A DNA stretch of 64,000 bases, from the NCBI RefSeq assembly GCF_004208415.1, contig NZ_CP035758.1, forward strand, positions 6,820,001-6,884,000. Direction: 5' to 3'. Source of the DNA: Ktedonosporobacter rubrisoli (GTDB lineage: Bacteria; Chloroflexota; Ktedonobacteria; Ktedonobacterales; Ktedonobacteraceae). Shown piece by piece: positions 1-8,481 of the stretch (the stretch's first letter is position 1; the number at the start of each line of letters is the position of its first letter). The notes beneath the pieces were generated by a model. It saw nothing but the letters and a program-made list of their open reading frames with translations. It was not told the DNA's origin and searched no databases. The position numbers and the translations under genes are program-made.

Positions 1-2
1 TT

Positions 3-491
3 ACCTCAGGCCAGTTTACGTTACTACGCGCCGAATGTGATATCACGAAGCTGGCCCGCGAAGCTGTAGAATATCTACGCCCGGTCGCTCCTTATCATGA
101 ATTTTCCGTAGAGGCTCCCGAGACTCCTATCATCGGCAATTGGGATAGTGGACGCTTGCAACAGGCCCTGGGAAATCTGCTGGATAACGCGATTAAGTAT
201 TCAGATGAGGGAACGGTAATTACTCTGCGCATCCGGCCTACAGAGGAGGGAGTGCGCATCAGCGTCCATAATCAAGGCGCTAGCATCCCATCGACTGATA
301 TCGCCCAACTCTTCCACCCCTACACACGTGTGCAGGCTACAAGCGGAGCACGGCAGGGATATGGCCTGGGACTCTACATAACCAAGTCGATCATCGAGGC
401 TCACGGCGGCAAGTTGCGCCTGGAACCCCATACGGAAGAACATACCCAGCAAGGCACGACTTTCTCCTTTGACCTGCCCCTACAACCATAA
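3..491 (+). CDS. Sensor histidine kinase, C-terminal part (cut by window edge)
   Basis: The frame is open from base 3 and no start is visible, so only the last 162 codons are present. They form a GHKL ATPase domain. The N box reads NLLDNAIKYS, followed by a G2-type motif YGLGLYITKSIIEAHGG and a short C-terminal beta strand ending FDLPLQP. In such kinases this domain binds ATP and phosphorylates the dimerisation-domain histidine, which lies outside the window. The G1 box is degenerate: the segment that normally reads DxGxGI is VHNQGASIPS here. No response regulator follows, so the partner is unknown or upstream. Assignment to the family is secure; the signal is not known. Confidence 0.9.
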   Translation, partial: TSGQFTLLRAECDITKLAREAVEYLRPVAPYHEFSVEAPETPIIGNWDSGRLQQALGNLLDNAIKYSDEGTVITLRIRPTEEGVRISVHNQGASIPSTDIAQLFHPYTRVQATSGARQGYGLGLYITKSIIEAHGGKLRLEPHTEEHTQQGTTFSFDLPLQP

Positions 492-1030
492 GGTCCGCTG
501 CATCTGAGCTGTACCCCTGTAGAAACTGACAGGTAGCATCCAGATAATTTGCTCTGCCTCAGAAACTGTCTAAACTGGCGGTGCGAGATGCGCCGGTCGA
601 GACTATACTTACCATTGTGCAGAGGAACTCACCGGTATGAGATCCTACGACAGATCTACGTTGTTTGTGGAACCCGGCGTATGATCTGGAGCATTGATCA
701 TCCACTCTACGCTACATGCGTTGTCCGCGAGCGAGGCGACACGATGAGGCATGTGGCATAGGGCAATGATCAGGGGAGGCCATTGGGCATGGCCTCTCTG
801 GTACCCCATACCGGTGCGTTAGCACCTGATTATTGTAGACAAGCACGCGGCCGCGGCAAGCTACACTAGTCAGCTCTGGTCGGCGCACTTCCAGGTGCGC
901 CTATACGCAGTCATGCGTTTTGTAAGAGGATGTTGGCAAGCATAAGCTCGCGTTTCGGACAGCTACGGCGCTAATAGCCTGCGCGAAACAATTGCAGGGC
1001 TTGCCCTACTCTGAGCAAGGAGCGTTTATC
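492..1030. other. Intergenic region without a supported gene
   Basis: About 540 bases between the histidine kinase and the DUF4177-like gene. A 70-codon open frame at 549-761 has no ribosome binding site and an unlikely Cys/Arg-rich product, so I do not call it. A 7-bp hairpin (GAGGCCA/TGGCCTC, 776-796) has no T run after it. Nothing else stands out. Confidence 0.5.
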
Positions 1031-1324
1031 ATGGCGCAATGGGCCTACAAAGTTGTCTATATTGATTATCGAGGACGTATCTCCTGTGAGGGCAATGAGA
1101 CGCTGATCAACAATGAGCGGCGCAGCACATTTGCCCGACGCTACCTCAATAGCCTGGGTAAAGATGAGTGGGAACTGGTGAGCATTCAACCGCTGACCTC
1201 TAATTCCGCCTACTACATCTTCAAACGGCCAGCCCGAGAAGGCGACTTCGCGGATACAACAACGACTGAGACCAAACAGGCACAGCCGACAGAGGGTAGT
1301 GGTCCAACTGTAGAGACGGCCTAA
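1031..1324 (+). CDS. DUF4177-like small protein
   Basis: A 97-residue protein. I place the start at the ATG of MAQWAYKVV because AAGGAG sits 8 bases upstream; an in-frame start at 992 has no such site. The first two thirds (YKVVYIDYRGRIS, then LNSLGKDEWELVSIQPL and YYIFKRP) follow the pattern of DUF4177-type proteins: a short strand, a variable segment, then a Gly-x-x-GWELV-like core and an aromatic-rich last strand. The final 30 residues are Thr/Glu rich and probably disordered. No enzymatic residues are apparent and the function of the family is unknown. It converges on the DUF4388 gene across a shared hairpin. Confidence 0.65.
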   Translation: MAQWAYKVVYIDYRGRISCEGNETLINNERRSTFARRYLNSLGKDEWELVSIQPLTSNSAYYIFKRPAREGDFADTTTTETKQAQPTEGSGPTVETA

Positions 1325-1467
1325 GTTCAGGCTCGACTATAGACAGAGAAAAGACTGATTTCTGTCTGAGCATGGGGAAGCCTTGCGTTCGGCCCGCCCT
1401 ACGCGCGCAATAGAGCCAGCGCTGCACGCAAGGCAACTAAGCTCAAGCCTTTCACCAACTTCGCAAC

Positions 1468-1505
1468 AAAAAAAGCTGCGCGCTCCTCAGCGGCTACAGC
1501 TTTTT
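1468..1505. terminator. Bidirectional intrinsic terminator
   Basis: AAAAAGCTG (1470-1478) pairs with CAGCTTTTT (1497-1505), with a small inner CGC/GCG stem. The A run on one side and T run on the other let it work for both converging genes (the DUF4177-like gene and the DUF4388 gene). Confidence 0.7.
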
Positions 1506-1532
1506 CTCCTGCTACGTCACATGTCAGGCCCT

Positions 1533-2804
1533 CTATGAGGGGGATATACTGGCCGGTAGCTCAAATTGCTCAAACATAGCTTCCCACACTTCTTGATTCT
1601 CCAGGCGCTCACGAGGATTGGCGACGCGGGCATTAATCGAGTCGAAGATACAACTGAGCAAGCGCTGTAGCACGATCGAAGCCTGATCGTAAAAGGCCTC
1701 AGCCTTTTGCATATCTCCGCTCAGTACCTCACGACAAAGGGCAGCAAAATGTTCAACATCGATATGATTTTGCTCAACTCTGAACTCATAAGTTCCCATA
1801 TGATTGAGATTCTCGCTGAACATTAAGGAGCGCAAGGTATTGGGTCCCAATTCGCGGCCATTCGTCCGATAGGTCTCGGCCAGGGCATCCATGGTCCAGT
1901 TAACAAATTCAACAAGGGCCGGCAATTGCTCCATCGGCGTCTCACGCTTAGCCCATTCCTGCTCCATGCGGCTCAGCAGATTGAAGAGTTCGAAGTTTTC
2001 CAGGCGCATCTTCTCAGCCGGGTCCGGCAAGCGCACCTGCCGCGAATTACCGCGCGGGTTCATGTCCTGCGGCACACATCTGAGGAAGCGGTGCTGTACC
2101 AGTTGGGCCAGGTGCCGCGAGACTTCCAGCTCGGGACGTCGCAAGGCGCTGGCAATCCGACGCACACGCCGATAGAGATTCACATGCGTGAAGAGCTCCA
2201 TTGTTCGTAAATCGAAACGCATAGTATAGGGAATAGCTGGCGACATCTGCAGAAGCGAACGCACCCCGTGAGGCAAAAACTGGCGTAACTCCTGCCACTC
2301 GTCGCTATATCGCACCATCTCCATCGTGACACGCATCACAGAAATATCAAGGGAGGTTTCCCCATAGGGCAGCAGTTTCTGGACATTGGAAGAGGCGATG
2401 AACTCGTATGTGCCCTCCTGCCACAGGGCAAGTTCTCGTACCGTCCATATAGCTTTTGTACGTAATGCTTCTTCTAGTTGCGCCTGGGTAATCGCCCCCA
2501 TGGCGATGAGACGCTCACCGATACGTTTGCCAAATGGATCATGCAGCTGTTGCGCAAATGCCTGTTCGATATGGTGATGGGTAGTCATTCCCAATTGTTG
2601 CAAAACATCGCCAAGAGTCAGGGCACCGGGATCAAATTCAGAGCAATTGGCCATCTTGCCATCATTGACGTAAATGATCCCCATATGTCCAGTGCTTTGC
2701 TTGAGATGAACAGCACCTGTCATACCGCCCATCTCCATCACCTGCAGAACCTCTACCAGGCCAAAATCCTTTAGTGAGCCGGACAGTACTGTATTTGTAC
2801 TCAT
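1533..2804 (-). CDS. DUF4388 domain-containing protein
   Basis: A 423-residue protein. Residues 1 to about 100 match the DUF4388 (PatA-type N-terminal) pattern: LSGSLKDFGLVEVLQVMEMG, then TGAVHL and IYVNDGKMANC. A second segment around residues 85-135 (IGERLIAMGAITQAQLEEAL, then WQEGTYEFI) is the helical part that often follows it. The rest is helical with no recognisable catalytic motif. DUF4388 proteins occur in gliding, pattern-formation and two-component pathways, where the domain probably mediates protein contacts; no such partner is adjacent. The start ATG at 2804 has a G-rich stretch immediately upstream. Cytoplasmic: no signal peptide or membrane segment. Confidence 0.8.
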   Translation of the reverse strand: MSTNTVLSGSLKDFGLVEVLQVMEMGGMTGAVHLKQSTGHMGIIYVNDGKMANCSEFDPGALTLGDVLQQLGMTTHHHIEQAFAQQLHDPFGKRIGERLIAMGAITQAQLEEALRTKAIWTVRELALWQEGTYEFIASSNVQKLLPYGETSLDISVMRVTMEMVRYSDEWQELRQFLPHGVRSLLQMSPAIPYTMRFDLRTMELFTHVNLYRRVRRIASALRRPELEVSRHLAQLVQHRFLRCVPQDMNPRGNSRQVRLPDPAEKMRLENFELFNLLSRMEQEWAKRETPMEQLPALVEFVNWTMDALAETYRTNGRELGPNTLRSLMFSENLNHMGTYEFRVEQNHIDVEHFAALCREVLSGDMQKAEAFYDQASIVLQRLLSCIFDSINARVANPRERLENQEVWEAMFEQFELPASISPS

Positions 2805-3052
2805 GCTCCCCCCATCACAAAAACGTGGCGCAGCCCCTCCGTTAGCGGAGCTGAGAAAGATGGAATCGTTGCTGCGAGCGAGCCCCTCCCCACTGAAGAG
2901 AGCATGATAACTAATTATCTCTCACTCTCTACTCTCCGCTAGCCTCCGGAGCAGCCTTCCCCATCTTGAGTTCGTATCCTAGATTATAACAAAGTTCAGA
3001 TTGTTTCAACAAGTATCTTTAGCCTGCTTCAGGGCTTTCCAGTTCTCGTTTG

Positions 3053-3151
3053 TGTGCCGCCTGACGGCGGCAAGGAGAGAGAAAAACGGGGCGGCGCCCC
3101 GTGCCCCAGGTGAAGGACTCCATTCGCTCGATCGCGACGCCCCCTTCACAA
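3053..3151 (-). repeat. GC-rich dispersed repeat, copy A
   Basis: Read on the minus strand this begins TTGTGAAGGGGGCG, continues with CGCGATCGAGCG, CACCTGGGG and TTTCTCTCTCC, and ends in the small palindrome GCCGCCGTCAGGCGGC plus ACAC. The same blocks occur in the same order on the plus strand at 51351-51463. The rest of the 2805-3502 gap holds two hairpins and a promoter listed separately, and no convincing gene. Confidence 0.65.
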
Positions 3152-3284
3152 CCCCAGTGTGGAGAAGTGGAAACCTCCGAGCCTGCTTACATGGTCTTTT
3201 ACCGCTCTATATTCCTGGTATCATCAGCAGAAAGAGGTAATACATAACAACATCTTTAAAGCAATGAGCCCCGATATAATAAAG

Positions 3285-3310
3285 CCACCTGGACATATTG
3301 CTCCAAGTGG
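3285..3310. repeat. Short imperfect inverted repeat
   Basis: CCAC-c-TGGA and TCCA-a-GTGG flank an 8-base centre, just after a TATAAT at 3275-3280. Possible operator or hairpin in the long leader region of the SDR operon; no function can be assigned. Confidence 0.35.
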
Positions 3311-3395
3311 TGGATATCATCCCCCATTCCTGTGCAGAGTATAGCATACTTTTGGTCAAAGCTTCTATAAGCAGCCACAATTGCTTAGAACGGCT

Positions 3396-3454
3396 AGTAA
3401 ATAGCTCATTCTTCCGTCCCGCGGCCGGGGCCAGGGTCCCGCGAGCTATTTACT
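3396..3454. repeat. Large inverted repeat upstream of the SDR operon
   Basis: AGTAAATAGCTC (3396-3407) and GAGCTATTTACT (3443-3454) are a perfect 12-bp inverted repeat around a very GC-rich 35-base centre. It ends 36 bases before the -10 box of the SDR gene. There is no T run, so it is more likely a regulatory or mobile-repeat structure than a terminator. Confidence 0.6.
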
Positions 3455-3490
3455 CTTCTCAATGCTTTCTAGAGGCTATAGAAAAGATGC

Positions 3491-3496
3491 TATAAT
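3491..3496 (+). promoter_or_regulatory. Consensus -10 box, probably leaderless transcript
   Basis: TATAAT ends 6 bases before the ATG at 3503, which is the distance at which transcription normally begins. There is no Shine-Dalgarno sequence. The mRNA is therefore likely to begin at the start codon. No good -35 box is visible. Confidence 0.5.
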
Positions 3497-3502
3497 TTGA
3501 GT

Positions 3503-4216
3503 ATGAGTATGAAAGATCGTGTCGTCATAATTACGGGGGCAAGTCGTGGCACTGGCCGCGCCACTGCCGAACTTTTTGCCAAGCATGGTGCCCAGGTAGT
3601 CCTCTTCAGTCGTCCCTCACCCCATTTACAAGAGGTAGAGGCTGAGATCAAGCGCAAGGGAGGACGTGCATTGGCTATCGCCGGCGATATCTCGCGCGAA
3701 GAGGATGTAGAAGCACTTTTCCAGAAGGTGCGCTCGCTCTATGGTCACCTCGACGTTTTGATCAACAACGCGGGAATAGTCATGAAGCGGCCTTTTGTTG
3801 AAATGGATATAGCCACCTGGGATCAGGTACTTGATACAAATTTACGGGGTACTTTTTTGTGCTGCCGTGGAGCATTCCAGATGATGGCGGCTCAGCAGCA
3901 GGGAGTAATTATCAATCTTTCCTCGCTTTCAGGCGTGAAAGGGGTAGAGAAGTTTCCAGGGATGAGTGCATACAACGTTTCAAAAGCAGGCATAGCTAGC
4001 CTCACCGAAATTCTGGCGGTTGAAGGCAAAGCTTATAACATTCGTGTATGCGTGGTCAGCCCCGGCGCGGTTGCTACGGAGATGCTGCAACAGGCAGCCC
4101 CTCACCTGAAAGCTGACATGACACCTCAGAACCTCGCCGAGATACTTCTCTTCCTCTCTGATGATTCTGGGCGCATGTTTAATGGAAGCAACATTGAGCT
4201 ATTTACCAACGCATAA
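3503..4216 (+). CDS. Short-chain dehydrogenase/reductase
   Basis: A classical SDR of 237 residues. The NAD(P)-binding motif TGASRGTGRATAELFAKHG lies near residues 10-30, followed by the NNAG motif, a catalytic Ser in INLSSLSG and the catalytic pair in YNVSK. The Arg after the glycine motif and VLFSRPS suggest NADP(H). Sequence alone resembles the FabG group. The next gene, 23 bases away, is a eukaryotic-type 6-pyruvoyl-tetrahydropterin synthase, and sepiapterin reductase is also an SDR, so a pterin reductase role is an attractive inference. ATG 3503 is chosen for its position after the -10 box; TTG 3497 and ATG 3509 are also in frame. Confidence 0.85.
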   Translation: MSMKDRVVIITGASRGTGRATAELFAKHGAQVVLFSRPSPHLQEVEAEIKRKGGRALAIAGDISREEDVEALFQKVRSLYGHLDVLINNAGIVMKRPFVEMDIATWDQVLDTNLRGTFLCCRGAFQMMAAQQQGVIINLSSLSGVKGVEKFPGMSAYNVSKAGIASLTEILAVEGKAYNIRVCVVSPGAVATEMLQQAAPHLKADMTPQNLAEILLFLSDDSGRMFNGSNIELFTNA

Positions 4217-4239
4217 GGTCCCTCACAAAGGAAAATATT

Positions 4240-4650
4240 ATGGTCTATCTGACACGACGCGTTACCTTTAGCGCGGCTCATCGGCTCTGGAGCAATCAGC
4301 TCTCAGAGGAAGAGAACTATCACATCTACGACAAATGTGCCAATCCCAACGGTCATGGCCATAACTATATTCTTGAAGTGACAGTGCAAGGTATGCCCGA
4401 TCCGCATACCGGAATGGTCATTAACCTGACCGAGATGAAACAGATCATTAACGAACAGGTTGTGAAATGGGTTGATCATAAGCATCTCAACCACGACGTT
4501 CCCTGGCTGGAGGGGACAATTCCTACAGCCGAGATTCTTGCAATCAAGTTCTGGGAACGCCTGGAGCACGCGTTCCCGTCAGACATGCTCTACGAGGTTA
4601 CTCTTCACGAGACCGAAAATAATGTTGCAACCTACCGAGGTCAGGCATGA
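4240..4650 (+). CDS. 6-pyruvoyl-tetrahydropterin synthase family protein
   Basis: A 136-residue T-fold enzyme. Zinc ligands are His14 (FSAAHRL) and the two histidines of NGHGHNY (39 and 41); the catalytic Cys33 lies in DKCANPNGHGHNY. The late HKHLNHDVP and HETENN segments supply the other active-site residues. The wording CxNPNGHGHNY, DPxTGMV and ETENN follows animal PTPS more closely than bacterial QueD, in which the corresponding segment is shorter. PTPS makes 6-pyruvoyl-tetrahydropterin from dihydroneopterin triphosphate; QueD makes the queuosine precursor. AAAGGA precedes the ATG. The last codons overlap the glycosyltransferase start as ATGA. Family certain, PTPS versus QueD substrate inferred. 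Confidence 0.85.
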   Translation: MVYLTRRVTFSAAHRLWSNQLSEEENYHIYDKCANPNGHGHNYILEVTVQGMPDPHTGMVINLTEMKQIINEQVVKWVDHKHLNHDVPWLEGTIPTAEILAIKFWERLEHAFPSDMLYEVTLHETENNVATYRGQA

Positions 4651-5747
4651 GAATTGCGTTTGTGGCGCCCCTGGTCAGTACTATTGCGCAGCCTTATCTT
4701 GGTGGCGCTTAGGCTTTGCTGGCAGAGTTAGCTCGGGGTCTGGTAGAGCGTGGGCATGAGGTAACCCTCTTTGCCCACGAAGGCTCGTCAGTGCCCGGCG
4801 TTCGGCTCGAACAGATTGCTGTGCCCGAAAATGTCCTTCCTGCCAACTTCTCCTCGCCGGGCGAAGAACGCGCAGCCGATAGAGGCTTCTTCGCTCAGGC
4901 CAATATCTTTCTTGAACTATTTCTCCAGCTTCAGCAGCGGCAGCACGAGTTCGATCTTATCCACGCCCATGCCTTTGACTGGCCCGCCTTTACCTGTAGC
5001 GCCCTGCTTAGCGAGCTCCCGGTTATCCATACCATCCATCTGCCCGCCGTCTCGCCAGAAATCAATGCTATGCTTGGCATACTGCATCGGCAAGGCCATC
5101 CGCTCACGCTGGTAACTGTTTCACAAGCCTGTGCGCAAACTTACGCCGACTATACTCCCTTCGACCACATCATCTACAACGGCCTGAAAATAGAGGAAAT
5201 CCCTTTCTCCGCTGAAGTTGCCGAGGACGCCCCGCTGCTCCTTGCCGGACGCATCACGCCAGAGAAGGGCGTAGAGACGGCTATCGAGATCGCCGAACGC
5301 GCCGGCACACATCTGCTTATCGCTGGTGGCATCTATGATCGGGCTTATTATGAAGAGCGTATTGCCCCTCGCCTGCAAAATGCTCCTGGACGCATCACCT
5401 ACCTGGGATTGCTCGACCATGCCCGCTTATGGCAAATCATGGGCCAGGCTCGCGGCCTCCTCTTTCCCATCGCCTGGGATGAACCCTTTGGCCTGACCGC
5501 AGTTGAGGCGATGGCCGCTGGTACTCCAGTCATCGCTTTCCAGCGCGGAGCAGCCACCGAGATTGTTCGGCATGGGGAGACCGGCTTTCTGGTCGAACCG
5601 GGCAATAGCGAGCGCGCCGCCTCTTTTGTCCCCGAACTTGCCAACCTGGCCCGCGCGCGCTGTCGCTCTTTTGTCGAGATGCGCTTCTCTTTCACCCATA
5701 TGATAGATACATACGAACATGTCTATTCATCATTGCTTTCGGGTTAG
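4647..5747 (+). pseudogene. GT4 glycosyltransferase interrupted by an in-frame TAG
   Basis: The natural start is the ATG at 4647, which overlaps the PTPS stop and begins MRIAFVAPL, a standard GT-B opening. After 21 codons a TAG (4710-4712) sits where the family has GGA(Q/E)xLLAELARGL; one C to T change of CAG would produce it. The frame then stays open to 5747 and carries all later GT4 features: LIHAHAFDW, VTVSQ, LLLAGRITPEKG and the donor-binding EPFGLTAVEAMA. Translation could restart at TTG 4716 but would lose the first strand and the glycine loop. Its own stop is also TAG, so TAG is not generally reassigned. In context it might glycosylate a pterin. Sequencing error remains possible. Confidence 0.75.
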
Positions 5748-6366
5748 CTTGATAATTCAAAGTAAAATTCAAGCTCAACTTTTGCAATGAATTAACGTTA
5801 TTTTATCTATTTAGCACAGAGAGTAAAAGGCTTATAAATTTAGTATTTTCATGTGCTCCTGTTCGACTGGTGAGAGCCTCTAAAACGTATCTCACCTGAA
5901 ATATTGCAGCTCTATGCACGGCCGCAACATATCCATGTGGAATGCAAACCGGCATGTCTTTAACAACTTTTTTGACTATGAATCAAATCCTTTTCTTGCT
6001 GTATCGACAATCATTATTAAATTTTTACTAGCACAAATGTCTTGACTTTTCGCTCATATTGATGAGAGAATGCAGGAAGCATCCAACGTAGTAAATAAAA
6101 AGCGGGGATTCTTTAACGAAGCATTGACCGGTACACCTCTGCTTTCAGTTATGAATCGATGGGCAAAGCCGCACATCATTCCTCGTCAGCAATCAGCTCC
6201 CCGTCTGATTATGTAGGATGCAAACCATCTGGGAAGAAAGTTTTTCTTTCTTTCATATCAACTTCAAGCGAATACCGGCAGTGTATTCCTTTACCCAAGC
6301 TATGTGCTTATAGCATAGAGCATGCCAAGTAGTATCATAAGTACTACAAACCAGGAGGAATCGCCC
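5748..6366. other. AT-rich intergenic region before the first binding-protein gene
   Basis: About 620 bases. A weak hairpin AGCTTG/CAAGCT (5746-5775) just after the glycosyltransferase stop may end that operon. No gene is supported. Just before the next gene comes AGTACTACAAA-CCAGGAGGAATCG, which is repeated before the second binding-protein gene. Confidence 0.4.
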
Positions 6367-8121
6367 ATGCAACCTGGCAAATTCCATTTACGTATTACGC
6401 TACCTATCCTCTTTAGCCTGGTAGCGCTTATTGCGACTGCGTGCGGTGGCGGTCAGACAAGTACCGGTGCGGTGACCAAAGCAGCTGATAATCAGCAAAT
6501 CTTGATCTTGCCAGTTCCTGGCGTTGCTGATGTCACCACCTTTGACCCGGCCCTGGCGACTGAATCATCGGCAATTAACGCAATTAATATGGTCTTTACC
6601 GGATTAGTCCAATTCGATGACAAGCTACAGGTGCACGACGAGCTGGCCCAGTCGCATTCGGTCTCAGCCGATGGGCGCACCTGGACCTTCAAGCTACGCC
6701 CCAATCTGAAGTTTAGCGATGGGACACCACTCACTTCCGCCGATGTGGCCTATAGCATTGATCGCGCCCTGGCCCCCGAGCTCAAATCTGCGGTATCCAC
6801 TCTCTATCTTGGCCTGATCAAGGGCGCCGAAGACCGCAACAGTGGTAAGCTCAAGTCTTTAATTAATTACAGTCTACTTACTCCCGATCCCCAAACAATC
6901 GTCATCCAGACCAACCAGCGAGCTGCCTATTTTCTGCAAACGCTCACTTATCAAACCTCCTTCGTTATCGAGAAGAGCATGATCGACAAATATGGCAGCT
7001 CTTTCGCCGATCATCTGAGTGAGGGCATTGGCGGAGATGGCCCTTGGAAGGTTGAGAAGTACATCCACAACAAAGAGATCGACTTTGTACCCAATCCTAC
7101 CTACTATGGTCCCAAGCCGCAGTTGAAGAAAGTCATCATGCAGTTCTACAAAGAAGGTGACACGACTTACAAGGCTTACCAGACCAATCAGATCGATCAA
7201 TCGCTTGTACCTTCAGTACAGCTGGCCAACGCCAAGAAGCTTACCAGCGATCAATTACACCAGGTACCGCTCCTGCAAGTCTACTTCTATGGTATCAATG
7301 AGCTGGCCAAGCCTTTCGATAACCAGAAGATCCGCCAGGCCTTCGCTCTTGCCATCGATAAGGACACGATTACCAAAAATGTCTATAAGGATCGCGTCCT
7401 GCCCACAAACCATATCATTCCAAGCGGCATGCCTGGCTACAACCCGGCCTTGACCGGACCGGCGGGCCATTCCTCGACCAAGGCTGATCCCGAACTTGCC
7501 AAAAAGCTCTTCCAGGAGGGTATGCAGGAGGCTGGCTATACTGCGGCTACTTTCCCGCAGGTCACCATGACCGTCTCTTCGGGCGGCAATTCGGACTTCA
7601 GAAATGAGTATGCGGCGGCACAGCAGATGTGGCAGAGCACGCTTGGCGTTTCCGTCAAGATCGAAGATCTCGATTTCAGCACGCTGCTCAGCAACCGCAC
7701 AAGCACCGTCAACAATCCCAAGGGCATGCAAATCTGGGCTCTGTACTGGCAGTCTGACTATCCCGATCCGCAGGACTGGCTAACCCTGCTCTTCGATAAG
7801 GGGTCAGCCAAGAATGCCTTCAATTATGGTCAGAACAATTCGCCCCAGAACGCACAGCAGCAGCAAATGCAGAAGCTGATGGAAGAGGCCGACGCCAATC
7901 CCGATCAGGCTGCACGCCTTAAGCAGTACAATGAGGCCGAGCAGGCGCTCGTCAATGATGTGGTCTGGATACCGGTCTACCAGAACACGAATACCTTTGT
8001 GCGTAAACCCTGCGTTGTTGGCATGCAGGACAACGCACAAAATATGATCCCACAGCAAGATTGGGGCAACATCTACAAGTCCACGGCTACCCCTTGCGCC
8101 AATGTGAGCCAGTATCAATGA
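6367..8121 (+). CDS. Oligopeptide ABC transporter substrate-binding lipoprotein (copy 1)
   Basis: A 584-residue family 5 extracellular solute-binding protein. The start at 6367 is chosen because AGGAGG is 7-8 bases upstream; an in-frame ATG at 6322 lacks one. The N-terminus is a lipoprotein signal ending LIATAC-GG, so Cys26 would be lipidated. DVTTFDPALATESSAIN and FKLRPNLKFSDGTPLTSADVAYSIDRAL are hallmark segments of the DppA/OppA type; the late part has WQSDYPDPQDWLTLLF. It probably delivers peptides or related solutes to an ABC permease. No permease or ATPase is adjacent. The following gene is a close paralog with a near-identical leader and N-terminus. Confidence 0.93.
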   Translation: MQPGKFHLRITLPILFSLVALIATACGGGQTSTGAVTKAADNQQILILPVPGVADVTTFDPALATESSAINAINMVFTGLVQFDDKLQVHDELAQSHSVSADGRTWTFKLRPNLKFSDGTPLTSADVAYSIDRALAPELKSAVSTLYLGLIKGAEDRNSGKLKSLINYSLLTPDPQTIVIQTNQRAAYFLQTLTYQTSFVIEKSMIDKYGSSFADHLSEGIGGDGPWKVEKYIHNKEIDFVPNPTYYGPKPQLKKVIMQFYKEGDTTYKAYQTNQIDQSLVPSVQLANAKKLTSDQLHQVPLLQVYFYGINELAKPFDNQKIRQAFALAIDKDTITKNVYKDRVLPTNHIIPSGMPGYNPALTGPAGHSSTKADPELAKKLFQEGMQEAGYTAATFPQVTMTVSSGGNSDFRNEYAAAQQMWQSTLGVSVKIEDLDFSTLLSNRTSTVNNPKGMQIWALYWQSDYPDPQDWLTLLFDKGSAKNAFNYGQNNSPQNAQQQQMQKLMEEADANPDQAARLKQYNEAEQALVNDVVWIPVYQNTNTFVRKPCVVGMQDNAQNMIPQQDWGNIYKSTATPCANVSQYQ

Positions 8122-8161
8122 GCCACGTGACTTATCGATACATGTGGATTAACTAAATGAG

Positions 8162-8221
8162 AGTGCTGGCGGGCCTCTTTGACCTATGCGCTTAGGAATA
8201 GGCCATCGGTTCGCCAGCACT
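8162..8221 (+). terminator. Long hairpin after copy 1
   Basis: AGTGCTGGCG (8162-8171) pairs perfectly with CGCCAGCACT (8212-8221), and inside it GGCCT pairs with AGGCC. No T run follows, so it may stabilise the upstream mRNA end rather than terminate. Confidence 0.45.
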
Positions 8222-8313
8222 ACCCTCTATTAGTGCCATCACATCCATTTTCACCCTCTCTTGAGTCTTAAACCAAGCGAGCAAGAGCATAGCAATGCTC
8301 AACGGAAGGAGGA

Positions 8314-8481
8314 ATGTTTTTACTCAGCGCAAGAGCATACTGTGTGTACTGCTTCACGAGAGCATACTCATTTCAAAAGAGCGTTCTAAAAGTAGCAATT
8401 TCAAGTACTACAAAACCAGGAGGAATCGTCCATGCAACCTGGCAAATTTCATTTACGGATAACGCTACCCATCCTCTTTAG
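8314..8481 (+). CDS. Possible upstream leader ORF of the second binding-protein gene
   Basis: An ATG at 8314 has a very strong AAGGAGG 2-3 bases upstream and opens a 55-codon frame (MFLLSARAYCVYCF...) that runs past the start of the second binding-protein gene in another frame and stops at 8479-8481. The product resembles no family I know. It could be a regulatory leader or a chance frame. The 3-copy motif AGAGCATA (about 8284, 8332 and 8360) lies in the same stretch. Confidence 0.25.
   Translation: MFLLSARAYCVYCFTRAYSFQKSVLKVAISSTTKPGGIVHATWQISFTDNATHPL

Noticed and set aside
549..761. 70-codon frame after the histidine kinase
   Set aside because: No ribosome site and an improbable composition.
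3001..3495. Several short frames upstream of the SDR gene
   Set aside because: They cross the dispersed repeat and the palindrome, have no ribosome site and resemble nothing known.
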